A stretch of 21,324 nucleotides of DNA from CAYXOX01 sp964466745 (GTDB taxonomy: Bacteria; Pseudomonadota; Alphaproteobacteria; Rhodobacterales; Rhodobacteraceae). Location of the stretch: positions 1-21,324 of the forward strand of contig CAYXOX010000040.1 of NCBI GenBank assembly GCA_964466745.1. The letters are read 5' to 3'. A model generated the notes under the pieces. That model saw nothing but the letters and a program-made list of their open reading frames with translations. It was not told the origin of the DNA and did not search any database. Every line of letters begins with the position of its first letter. Positions within the stretch are counted from its first letter, which is position 1. Below are positions 1 through 7,666 of the stretch, in pieces. Position numbers and translations under genes: made by a program.

Positions 1-248
1 CGAGGCCCGACGTCGCCGCCGCCCGTGCCACGATCGCCGCCGCCGCGGAGGCGCCGGCGGCCGACCTGCCGAGCCAGCTCGACCCGCCCCTGGGCTGCCC
101 CTTCCGCAGCCGTTGCCCGCGCGCGCTCGAGCGCTGCGCCACCGAGCCCCCCGTGCTGACATCGACCGGCCGCGGCGGGCTGGCCGCCTGCCACAATCCG
201 GTCCCCGTCGCAGAACACCACCCGAAGAGAGGAGCCGTCCGCGCATGA
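1..248 (+). CDS. Peptide/nickel-type ABC transporter ATP-binding protein, C-terminal fragment
   Basis: Only the last ~81 codons are in the window, in the frame whose codons begin at position 3; the stop is TGA at 246-248. The fragment has the oligopeptide-permease C-terminal extension (oligo_HPY type) that follows the nucleotide-binding domain in OppD/OppF/DppD/DppF ATPases: LDPPLGCPFRSRCPRALERC, then an EPP motif and a final Cys-His pair (AACHN). Family members energise uptake of peptides, nickel or other small solutes from the cytoplasmic face of the membrane. The Walker motifs lie outside the window, so activity cannot be judged. The stop overlaps the next gene's start (ATGA), which suggests that the imported solute is the substrate, or a precursor of the substrate, of the hydrolases downstream. 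The family call is firm; the substrate is unknown. Confidence 0.85.
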   Translation, partial: RPDVAAARATIAAAAEAPAADLPSQLDPPLGCPFRSRCPRALERCATEPPVLTSTGRGGLAACHNPVPVAEHHPKRGAVRA

Positions 249-976
249 TCATCGACGCCTACAACAACATCTGGCAGGCCGGTCAGAACTCCGACTACCT
301 GACCGCCGAGACCTATTCGGTGGAGATGATGCTGAAGGACATGGACGATGCCGGCGTCGACATGGCGGTGGGCTGTTCGCTTGGGCAGATGATCGACAAC
401 GATTACACCGCGAGCGTCGGCGCGAAATATCCCGACCGGATCATCGCCTTCGGCCAGGTCAACGCGCGCGACGCCGATGCCGCCGACCAGGTGCGCCGCG
501 ATCACGACAGGCACGGCTTCAAGGGGCTCAAGCTGCACCCGGTGCTCCACGGCTATCACATCGTCGATCACGGGCTGCTGGACCCGATCTACGAGGCCTG
601 CGCCGAGCGCGGCATCATGGTGCTCTTCAACGCGCTCGACGACGCCTTCATCCATCCGCTTGGCATCGAGGAGATCTGCAAGCACTACGCGACCGTTCCG
701 ACGCTGATCGCGCACATGGGCACGGTGTGGAACGTCGGCGAGGCGATCCTCGTCGCCAAGCGCACGCCGAACATCTACCTCGAAACCTCCTCGAGCCAGC
801 TCATCGAGGTGCGCATGGCCTATCGCGACCTCGGGCCCGAGAAGATCATCATGGGCACCGACTGGCCCGGAAGCGATTTCGAGATGGAACGGCTGAAAAT
901 GAAGAAGGCCATTCCCGACCCCGCGCATCGCGCGATGGTGGAAGGGGGCAACCTGGCGCGGCTCCTCGGGCTGTGA
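245..976 (+). CDS. Amidohydrolase_2-family TIM-barrel protein lacking the N-terminal HxH
   Basis: This 243-residue protein resembles the amidohydrolase_2 (PF04909-type) TIM-barrel hydrolases and decarboxylases. The ATG at 245 is preferred because AGAGGAG lies at 228-234 and the ATG overlaps the upstream stop as ATGA; the same frame is open further upstream but lacks these signals. Visible landmarks are GLKLHP (K96, H98), AHMG (H157) and GTDWPG (D206), which match the later barrel-strand motifs of the family. The usual N-terminal metal-binding motif IIDxHxH reads IIDAYNN here, with Tyr6 and Asn8 where the two histidines are expected. The enzyme may therefore work without the standard metal site, as some lactonase-like members do, or may have a changed role. 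It is the second gene of a coupled operon with a transporter and a second amidohydrolase. The substrate is unknown. Confidence 0.85.
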   Translation: MIIDAYNNIWQAGQNSDYLTAETYSVEMMLKDMDDAGVDMAVGCSLGQMIDNDYTASVGAKYPDRIIAFGQVNARDADAADQVRRDHDRHGFKGLKLHPVLHGYHIVDHGLLDPIYEACAERGIMVLFNALDDAFIHPLGIEEICKHYATVPTLIAHMGTVWNVGEAILVAKRTPNIYLETSSSQLIEVRMAYRDLGPEKIIMGTDWPGSDFEMERLKMKKAIPDPAHRAMVEGGNLARLLGL

Positions 977-2391
977 CCGGGCTGCCGGCCGCCTGGATCT
1001 GGCCCCGGCCCTGGGCCGAACCGCCACGACCGGGCGGCCGGCTGGTGCTCTCGGGCGGTCGCGTCGCCGAGGTGGCGGCCGCGCCGCCCACGGGTGATCT
1101 GATCTGGCTGCCAGGGCTGGTGAACGCCCACGATCATGCCCGCGGGATCGGCCCGCTGACCTACGGCGCGCAGGACGCGCCTCTCGAGGCCTGGCTGTGG
1201 GATCTCTGGCGCGCGCCGCGAACCGACCCCTACCTGACGCATCTTGTTGCCTTCGGACGGATGGCGCTTTCCGGGGTCACGACGGTTGTCGTGAACTTCC
1301 TTCCCCAGGGGGCGGGCGTGGTGGCCGAAGCACGGGCAGCGGCGCAGGCCGCGCGGGACGTGGGGTTGCGCCTTTCGCTCGTCGTTCCGGTGATCGACGG
1401 CAATCTCGCGGGCTATGACGGCGGTGCCGCGGTGCGCGCCGCGATCTCCGAAACGGAGTGGGCGGAGCTCCGCGCCGCGCAGGAGCTGCCGCCCGTGGCA
1501 GAGCAGATCGCGGCCGTGAGGGCCGTGGCCGATGCCGTGGACGACGAGACGACGGTCACCCAGTACGGCCCGCCCGGCCCGCAATGGTGCGCGCCGCCGG
1601 CGCTGCAGGAGGTGGGCGCGGCGGCGGCGGCCGATGGCCGGCGCGTGCACATGCACCTTCTGGAAACCGGGGCGCAGCGCCGCTGGATGGACGACCGCTA
1701 CCCCGATGGCCTGCCGGCGCTTCTGGAGTCTGCAGGGCTGCTGAACGCCCGGCTGACGGTGGCGCACGGCGTATGGCTGCGCGAAGCGGAGGCGAAGGCG
1801 CTCGCGAAGGCCGGTGCGGTGCTGGTGCTCAACACCTCCTCAAATCTGCGGCTCGGATCGGGGCAGGCGGACGGGGCGATGTTGGCGCGATGTGGCCTCG
1901 CGCTGGCGCTCGGGATCGACGGGCTGGCCCTCGACGACGACGACGACATGCTGCGCGAGATGAGGCTCGCCACGCGGATCCTCGGGCCCCGCGGCTTTGC
2001 TTCAGACGGGCTTTCCGGCGCGGCGGTGCTGCGCGCGGCCTTCTCCTCCGGCCGGCTGGCCCATGACGGCCAGGCGGCGCGGGGAATCGAGGCCGGGGCA
2101 GAGGCCGATCTCGTGGGGCTTTCGGTGGAGACGATGGCCGCGGACCGGGTGGACGATGCTCCCGAAACCCTCGCGGCGCTGACGTGCGGTCGTGCCCGCC
2201 GTGCCGCCGTGCGGGAGGTGATCGTCGGCGGGCGCAGGATCGTGACCGAAGGCCGCCTTGCCAGCGTGGATCTGCCCGCTGCCGAGGCTGCTCTGGCCGC
2301 GGAGGCCCGTGCGAACCGGCGTGCCGCGCCTCCCCCGGCATGGATCGCGAAGGCGCGCGCCGCGCGCGTGGCCGCGGAGCGGGGCCCGTGA
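973..2391 (+). CDS. Amidohydrolase, cytosine deaminase / SAH deaminase-like
   Basis: This 472-residue protein is of the metal-dependent amidohydrolase superfamily, on the deaminase branch (5-methylthioadenosine/SAH deaminase, cytosine or guanine deaminase-like). The GTG start at 973 overlaps the previous stop as GTGA. The full catalytic set is visible: NAHDH (H53, H55), HMHLLET (H226, H228, E231), AHG (H265) and GID (D316), followed by the family-like sequence DMLREMRLA. The C-terminal part (EADLVGL, then VREVIVGGRRIVTEGR) is the small beta-sandwich typical of these enzymes. Two variations stand out: the NPxSN motif reads NTSSN, and the SAH-deaminase-like GTDGxxSNN is replaced by GIDGLALDDDDDM. 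The likely reaction is hydrolytic deamination or ring opening of a nitrogen-containing compound in the cytoplasm; the substrate is not predictable. The downstream MBL gene starts inside its stop codon, so the genes are coupled. Confidence 0.88.
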   Translation: MTGLPAAWIWPRPWAEPPRPGGRLVLSGGRVAEVAAAPPTGDLIWLPGLVNAHDHARGIGPLTYGAQDAPLEAWLWDLWRAPRTDPYLTHLVAFGRMALSGVTTVVVNFLPQGAGVVAEARAAAQAARDVGLRLSLVVPVIDGNLAGYDGGAAVRAAISETEWAELRAAQELPPVAEQIAAVRAVADAVDDETTVTQYGPPGPQWCAPPALQEVGAAAAADGRRVHMHLLETGAQRRWMDDRYPDGLPALLESAGLLNARLTVAHGVWLREAEAKALAKAGAVLVLNTSSNLRLGSGQADGAMLARCGLALALGIDGLALDDDDDMLREMRLATRILGPRGFASDGLSGAAVLRAAFSSGRLAHDGQAARGIEAGAEADLVGLSVETMAADRVDDAPETLAALTCGRARRAAVREVIVGGRRIVTEGRLASVDLPAAEAALAAEARANRRAAPPPAWIAKARAARVAAERGP

Positions 2392-3158
2392 GCCTGCCCC
2401 CCGTCACCCCTATCCGCGACGGCAGCTTCCCCTTCGATCCGCGTCTCGTGGAGAAGGTAACGGCAGACCCGGCCGGCGCCGCCGCGCTCATGGGATTCGA
2501 GGTGCTGCCAGAAGCGGTCGAGGTGCCGGTCTGGGCGTATCTGCTGAAGGCGCCGGAGGGCCTGTGCCTCGTCGATACCGGCGCCGGTTCCCTTCTCGGC
2601 CCTCGAATGGGCGCGCTGGCGAAGCGTCTTGGCGAGATCGGCGTGGTCCCCGGCGACATCACGCTGGTGCTGCTCACCCATCTGCATGGGGATCACTGCG
2701 GCGGGCTGCTGAAGCCCGATGGCGGGGCAGCTTTCCCTGCAGCCCGCGTGGCCGTGCCCGGTGCCGAACTCGACTGGTGGCTCGGTGGCGCGGTGCCGGA
2801 GGACAGCGCCGAAATCGCCCGCGACGCTGCCCGTGCGATCGGGGCGTGCGAGGGGCGCCTCCTGCGCGTCATGCCGGGCGATCGCATCGGTCCGGCCGAG
2901 GCGCTGGCCGCACCGGGGCACACGCCGGGCCACATGGCCTATGCACTGCCCGGGGCACGTGCGCTGGCGGCGGGAGACATCTTCCACCTGCCGGCCGTGC
3001 AGCTGGCGCGGCCGGAGCTCTCGGCGGCGTGGGATCATGATCCGCGCGAAGCGGCGCGCACGCGTTGCGCGCTGCTGGACCGGGCCCGGCTCGAAGGCTG
3101 GGATCTGCTGACGGGTCACGGCGGGATCATCGGTGGCCACCGGGCCGAGGCGACATGA
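2388..3158 (+). CDS. Metallo-beta-lactamase-fold hydrolase
   Basis: This 256-residue MBL-fold protein starts at GTG 2388, overlapping the amidohydrolase stop as GTGA. The metal-ligand series is complete: THLHGDH (H98, H100, D102, H103), PGHTPGH (H178), GDIF (D197) and TGH (H244). The arrangement and length fit the lactonase-like (AttM/quorum-quenching or methyl-parathion-hydrolase-like) MBL proteins rather than true beta-lactamases, and no signal peptide is seen, so it should act in the cytoplasm. In this operon a lactone, ester or cyclic amide made by the two amidohydrolases would be a plausible substrate; that is inference. The protein ends with a His/Arg-rich tail (GGHRAEAT). The family call is strong; the substrate is unknown. 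Confidence 0.9.
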   Translation: MSLPPVTPIRDGSFPFDPRLVEKVTADPAGAAALMGFEVLPEAVEVPVWAYLLKAPEGLCLVDTGAGSLLGPRMGALAKRLGEIGVVPGDITLVLLTHLHGDHCGGLLKPDGGAAFPAARVAVPGAELDWWLGGAVPEDSAEIARDAARAIGACEGRLLRVMPGDRIGPAEALAAPGHTPGHMAYALPGARALAAGDIFHLPAVQLARPELSAAWDHDPREAARTRCALLDRARLEGWDLLTGHGGIIGGHRAEAT

Positions 3159-3256
3159 TGCCGGATGCCGCAGAACCGGGGCGCACCACAGCCGCGATGG
3201 ATACGGGGCTTGTCGCCGGGCGCCGCGGGGATGGAGACCCGCCCGTCGCGCCGTGA
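3155..3256 (+). CDS. Possible coupled small ORF (33 codons), doubtful
   Basis: An ATG at 3155 overlaps the MBL stop as ATGA and opens a 33-codon frame ending at the TGA at 3254-3256. The predicted peptide begins MMPDAAEPGRTTAAMDTGLV, is Ala/Gly/Pro/Asp-rich and resembles no family I know. The only support is that the same 4-base overlap joins the three genes before it. It could be a real leaderless microprotein, the stub of a lost gene, or chance in GC-rich DNA. It fills most of the otherwise empty gap before the GH31 gene. Confidence 0.2.
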   Translation: MMPDAAEPGRTTAAMDTGLVAGRRGDGDPPVAP

Positions 3257-3322
3257 GATTTGCCCCTGCGCGCCGGATTCAAGAGCGGCCATGGCCAACA
3301 GCAAGGAACAGGAGACAATCTC

Positions 3323-5350
3323 ATGGGCTTTCGGACTTTCACGCGGGACGGGAACAGTCTGGTCGGGCGGATGCGGGGCGAAACCCTGTGGCTGGAGCCC
3401 GTGGGCGAAAACTCCATCCGGCTGCGCGCTACCCGCAACGCGCGCCTCGACGAGACCCTGCCGAGCGGCCTTCTTGAAGACGTGGCCGCGGGCGGCGAGG
3501 TGGACATTGAGTTGGGCGATGCCGGCGCCAGCCTCACCCACGGCAGCCTGCGGGCCGAGATGCGGATCGATCCCGCAGGGCTGGGCCCCACCATCGAGCT
3601 GCGCTTCCTCGACACCCGCACCGGCACGGTTCTGCTCGAAGAGGAGGCGCCTCACATCCTCTATCCTCCCGCGCGCCACCATGCCTGTTCGGAAGGGCCG
3701 CTCTGGCGCGTGGAGGCCCATTTCGCCGCCCAGGAGGGGGAGCGGTTCTACGGCATGGGCCAGCACCAGCACGGGCGCCTCGACCAGAAGGGATGCGTGA
3801 TCGACCTGGTGCAGATGAACACCGAGGTGGTGATCCCTTTCCTGATGTCTTCGCGGGGCTATGGCCTGATCTGGAACACTCCCGGCACCGGCCGCGTGGA
3901 GCTGGCGCAGAACCGCTCCCGCTGGGTGCTGGAGGCGACCCCGCAGCTCGACTACGTGGTGATGCCCGGCGAACCGGAGGCCCTGCTGCGGGAATATGCG
4001 CGCCTCACCGGCCACCCGCCGATGATGCCCGACTGGGCCATGGGCTTCTGGCAATGCAAGCTGCGCTACCGCACGCAGGAGGAGGTGTTGCGCATCGCCC
4101 GCGAGTACAAGGCGCGCGGGCTTCCGGTGAGCTGTCTCGTGATCGATTTCTTCAACTGGACGCGCGGCGGCGAGTGGCGGCTGAACCCCGAGGATTTCCC
4201 CGATCCGGCGGCGATGGTGGCCGAACTCAAGGCCATGGGCATCACGCCCATGATCTCCATCTGGCCCACGGTCAACACGAACGCCGAGACCCACGACGAG
4301 ATGCGCGACGCGGGCTTCCTCGTGCAGCATCGCCGGGGCGTGCAGGCCTCCTCGATCTTCGTGGACGCGGGCAGCGAGGGGCGCACCGCGCTGTCGTTCT
4401 ACGACGCCACCAATCCCGCCGCGCGCGCCTATCACTGGGAGCGGGTGCGCGAAGGCTACGTCCGCCACGGGTTCGGTGCCTTCTGGCTGGATGCCAACGA
4501 GCCGGAGGCCTACCCGGCCCAGCCCGACAACATGCTCTACTGGGCCGGTGAAGGGCGCGCGGTGGGCAATTCCTATCCAATGCTGCACCAGCAGGGGTAC
4601 GCCGAGCACCTTGCCGCCGACGGGATCGAGGACGCGGTGCTCCTCTCGCGCTCGGCGTGGCTGGGCAGTCAGCGGTTTCCGGTGGTCGTGTGGTCGGGCG
4701 ACGTGCATTCGACCTTCCCGGATTTCGCGCGCCAGGTGCGTGCGGGTCTCAACATGGCGCTCTCGGGTGTTCCCTGGTGGACAACCGACATCGGCGGCTT
4801 CAAGGGGGGCGATATCCGCGATCCGGGATTTCACGAGCTGCTGATACGTTGGTTCCAGTACGGCGCGTTCTGCCCGGTGATGCGCCTTCACGGGTTCCGG
4901 CAGGACAGTTCCGACGAGCCGCGCCTTGGCCGGGATTTCCTCTTCGGCGGTGCGGACAACGAAGTGTGGAGCTTCGGGGAGGAGACCTGCACCATCCTCT
5001 CCGCCTATATCCACCTGCGCGAACGCCTCAGGCCCTATGTCGCCGCGCAGATGCGCACGGCGCACGAAACCGGGCTGCCCCCGATGCGCCCGCTCCTGCT
5101 GGCGTTCCCGGACGACGCCGCGGCGCAGGCAATCGACGACCAGTTCCTGTTCGGGCCGGATCTCATGGTTGCCCCGGTGCTGGAGGCTGGCGCGGTCACG
5201 CGCGCCGTCTACCTGCCCCAGGGGGCTGACTGGCGCTGCGCCTGGACGGGGCAGGCCCTCGCTGCCGGCCAGTGCCACGAGGTGCCCGCGCCGCTGGAGC
5301 GGATTCCGCTGTTTCTGCGTGACGGGGCCGAGTTGCCCATTTCGGAGTAG
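3323..5350 (+). CDS. Glycoside hydrolase family 31 (alpha-glucosidase/alpha-xylosidase-like)
   Basis: This 675-residue GH31 enzyme cleaves terminal alpha-linked sugars by a retaining mechanism. The ATG at 3323 is chosen because AGGAG at 3310-3314 sits eight bases upstream; the frame is open further upstream without a comparable site. The catalytic nucleophile is D390 in FWLDANEPEAYP. The acid/base is D460 in WSGDVHSTF. Other GH31 landmarks are MGFWQCKLRYRTQEEV, the DFFNW segment and GVPWWTTDIGGF. No signal peptide is seen, so a cytoplasmic enzyme acting on imported oligosaccharide is likely. It lies 164 bases after the MBL stop on the same strand and may share the operon or have its own promoter. 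Whether it prefers glucosides or xylosides cannot be read from the sequence. Confidence 0.93.
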   Translation: MGFRTFTRDGNSLVGRMRGETLWLEPVGENSIRLRATRNARLDETLPSGLLEDVAAGGEVDIELGDAGASLTHGSLRAEMRIDPAGLGPTIELRFLDTRTGTVLLEEEAPHILYPPARHHACSEGPLWRVEAHFAAQEGERFYGMGQHQHGRLDQKGCVIDLVQMNTEVVIPFLMSSRGYGLIWNTPGTGRVELAQNRSRWVLEATPQLDYVVMPGEPEALLREYARLTGHPPMMPDWAMGFWQCKLRYRTQEEVLRIAREYKARGLPVSCLVIDFFNWTRGGEWRLNPEDFPDPAAMVAELKAMGITPMISIWPTVNTNAETHDEMRDAGFLVQHRRGVQASSIFVDAGSEGRTALSFYDATNPAARAYHWERVREGYVRHGFGAFWLDANEPEAYPAQPDNMLYWAGEGRAVGNSYPMLHQQGYAEHLAADGIEDAVLLSRSAWLGSQRFPVVVWSGDVHSTFPDFARQVRAGLNMALSGVPWWTTDIGGFKGGDIRDPGFHELLIRWFQYGAFCPVMRLHGFRQDSSDEPRLGRDFLFGGADNEVWSFGEETCTILSAYIHLRERLRPYVAAQMRTAHETGLPPMRPLLLAFPDDAAAQAIDDQFLFGPDLMVAPVLEAGAVTRAVYLPQGADWRCAWTGQALAAGQCHEVPAPLERIPLFLRDGAELPISE

Positions 5351-6304
5351 GCGAACTCCACGATCGTGCCGGGGCGAGGCGCCTCCGCCCCTTCGGCCGG
5401 CGCCGAGCCGGTCGGCACCCGGTTGCCGCGGCAACGCCGCACGACGACGGCGGCCTGGCACCGGGTGGCGATATCGCGCCGGGCAAACCTGTGCAGGACC
5501 ACCTCGAACGGTCTGCCCCGGGGACGGTGAGCCGCGCCCGTCGCCTCGCCCTTGCTACAGGGCCGCGGTGATGGCGCGGCACGGGCACCGGCCGGCCGCA
5601 ACGGTTCTGCCCGAAGCGGGCGGGCAAAGCGCCCGCTCTTCCGCTCCGGGTTCGGCCAGCGCGACTCGCTGCGCGCCGGTATCGCTCCGACCCGGGCGGA
5701 TGGCGGCCTCTTGCTTGGTGCGCCGCGGCTCCGGTGTCGCGGCAACTTCTGCCAGCAGGCGGGGCATCAAACGGGCGATGGTCGCGCTGGCGCGGCGGAT
5801 TGGGTCGATCCTGCACCGCACGTGGATTGATGGAACAGAGTTCCGGAGCGACCAAAGCCCCTACCAAGCGACGGCATGACGCGCCTTCAATGAACGGACG
5901 CCGCCGTTGATGCCTGCCTGAACGCAGGCATTCGAGGTTGCCACCGGGATGCGGTTCCCATGATGCCGCGGTCACGACTGTCGCCGGCTTGGTCAAGCAC
6001 GCTTGTGCGATGGGCACGTCGGACGCCGAATTGGACCCGCATCATGTTGGCAGCCTCGCGCTGACCACGGACTGAAGAATGAACCCGAGGTGATCTCAAT
6101 TGAAGGCCGCGACAGAGGCATGGCCTTGATGCCAGTGACCCGGAGCCACGATGGGCACGGCCTCGCGGCCGAAAGATTGCGCCTGCCAGAAAATGGTTGA
6201 CCAAGACGGCCACGTTACCGAAGCCCAGACCCTAGGGGTCATGTTCCACCGGGTGGTGTAGCTCTTGGCGAGCCGGACGGATGTCGGCGGGCCGAGCAGC
6301 GGGA
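5351..6304. other. Non-coding or decayed stretch without recognisable gene
   Basis: About 950 bases between the GH31 stop and the hsdS relic. Open frames occur on both strands but none has a ribosome-binding site, a known motif or a convincing composition. The part from about 5880 to 6250 looks visibly less GC-rich than the flanking genes. A perfect 7-bp hairpin lies at 5911-5930 (TGCCTGC / GCAGGCA, 6-base loop). I found no transposase motif, no integrase and no clear terminal inverted repeats. It could be eroded accessory DNA linked to the adjacent restriction-modification relic. Confidence 0.5.
5371..5391 (+). terminator. Possible GC-rich terminator hairpin after the GH31 gene
   Basis: GGGGCG and CGCCCC face each other about 20 bases after the GH31 stop, with AG/CT extending the stem, one bulged C and a 4-base loop. 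There is no T tract, so it is only a candidate for ending the 1-5350 operon. Confidence 0.3.
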
Positions 6305-6865
6305 TCAGCTCGACCCAGCGCAGCTCCCCCGGCGGGAACCCTCCGCGATGGTAGAGAACGCGCACACCGCCTCCGCGACCCATGCCTCGGCCTCGCGCAC
6401 CCGCAGCTCGCCCGACATGAGCCTCGGCAGGAGGGCGTCGCGCAGGGTGGCGAGGGTGCGGTTCTCTCGACCGAGAGCCAACCCTTCTAGCTAGAAGCGG
6501 GTCAACCAGGCGGTTGAAGGCCGAAAGTACAGCCTGCGGAGGCCGCGCGTGCTCGATCGTGGCGATCCGTCCAGCATCTGTGCGCTGTCGACCGGATGAT
6601 CCGGTCATGGTGCCGATCGGCTCGTTTCGGAACTCCGAGGTTCGGGCGACGCAGTAGGGGACGAACGCCGAGATACTCTGCCGCGGGCGCAGGACGATGA
6701 ACTCGGTCGAGCCCCAGCCCACGAAATCTGCGCCCAGCCCGTCGACCACGCCCGTCTTTCCGTTTTCCGGGCAGGGTGTGATGCGCGCGAGGAGCCTGTC
6801 CCCGTCGCGGACCTTCGTGCCGGACTTGAACTCGCGATCCACCGGCGCGTCGATGGCGAGGCCTT
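6305..6865 (-). pseudogene. hsdS: hsdS relic: second half of a type I specificity subunit, frameshifted
   Basis: The minus-strand translation contains a typical HsdS second target-recognition domain: REFKSGTK, ARITPCPENGKT, GWGSTEFIVLRP, FRNEPIGTMTGSSGRQR, then the RPPQAVLSAFNRLVDPLL helix. After a +1-type frame change at about 6484-6497 the C-terminal conserved region continues in another frame: ENRTLATLRDALLPRLMSG followed by ELRVREAEAWV, with a stop at 6305-6307. HsdS would recognise the DNA target for HsdM and HsdR. The first target-recognition domain and the central conserved region are missing, and the 5' edge is fused out of frame to an hsdM fragment. The frameshift coincides with a CTAG tandem duplication. 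It cannot make a working specificity subunit. Confidence 0.85.
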
Positions 6866-7666
6866 GGCGAGGACGAAGTCGAACTTCTCGTCCGCGAAGG
6901 CGTCGCGCCGGAGCGTGCCTTCGGCGTTCCAGCGCACGTCGGCGAAGATGCCCCGGATGGCGAGGTTCATGCGGGCGAGGCCCTAGGTCGTATGGTTCCG
7001 CTCCTGCCCGTAGACGGCGAGCATGTCGCGCCGGCCGGCGTGGCGGTCGATGAACTTCTCCGACGACACGAAGAAGGAGCCGGTGCAGTAGCAGGGTTCG
7101 TAGAGGCGGCCCTCCAGCGGTTCGATCCTCTCGACCAGCAGTTCGACCACGGGCTTGGGCGTGTGGAACTCGCCGCCGCGCTTGCCCTCGGACGAGGCGA
7201 AGGACGAGATGCAGTACTCGTAGACCCGGCCGATCAGGTCGAAGTCGGCCCTGGTCCCGGTCATCTCGAGGTTCGAGAACAGGTCGATCAGGCCCGACAC
7301 GATCGAGCGGTCGAGGGACTCGCGGCCGAACACCTTGGGCAGGGCGCCTTTGAGGGTCTCGTTCCGCTTCTCGATGGCGCGCATGGCGTCGTCGATCATC
7401 ACGCCGATGCGCTGGTCCTTGGACGCGGCCTGCAGGGTCGACCAGCGCGCTTCCTTCGGCACGTAGAATACGTTCTCGGCCAGGTACTCGTCCGGATCCT
7501 CGGGGTCGGCGTACTCGTCGCCCGCGAGCTGGGCATGCACCTGCTCGAACCGGAGCGAGACGTAGCGCAGGAACAGGAGCCCAAGCATCACGTGCTTGTA
7601 CTCGCCCGGATCCATGGCGCCGCGCATCTTGTCGGCGGCGGCGAAGAGGGTTCTTTCGATCGTCAC
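6866..7666 (-). pseudogene. hsdM: hsdM relic: N-terminal part of a type I DNA methyltransferase
   Basis: It reads from a GTG at 7666, with GGAAGAGG just upstream. The N-terminal HsdM domain is clear (KMRGAMDPGEYKHVMLGLLF, then GRVYEYCISSFASSEGKRGG and EFHTPKPVVELLVERI). Three lesions mark it as dead. Motif I, normally DPCCGSGG-like, reads EPCYCTGSFF around residues 189-200. A TAG at 6985-6983 replaces the Trp expected in ERNxTTWGLARMNLAIRGI, with homology continuing in frame beyond it. The sequence then breaks at FDFVLA (6866), exactly where the catalytic NPPF motif should follow, and joins hsdS sequence in another frame. The product would have been the N6-adenine methyltransferase subunit. 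No hsdR is in the window. Confidence 0.88.

Noticed and set aside
113..244. 5' extension of the first amidohydrolase frame
   Set aside because: It overlaps the transporter ATPase tail in another frame. The ATG at 245 has a good ribosome-binding site and family-like N-terminus.
3116..5461. 781-codon open frame on the minus strand opposite the GH31 gene
   Set aside because: It is a codon-position mirror of the GH31 gene in GC-rich DNA; the translation is His/Arg/Gly/Ala-rich with no motif, whereas the plus strand has all the GH31 catalytic landmarks.
5209..5745. 178-codon minus-strand frame beside the GH31 gene
   Set aside because: No start signal, motif or neighbour support. Part of it is antisense to GH31, and the remainder is Arg/Pro/Ala-rich.
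6228..6240. GACCC-TAG-GGGTC inverted repeat suspected as an insertion-sequence end
   Set aside because: No partner repeat or transposase reading frame could be found nearby; a 13-base inverted repeat alone is not enough.
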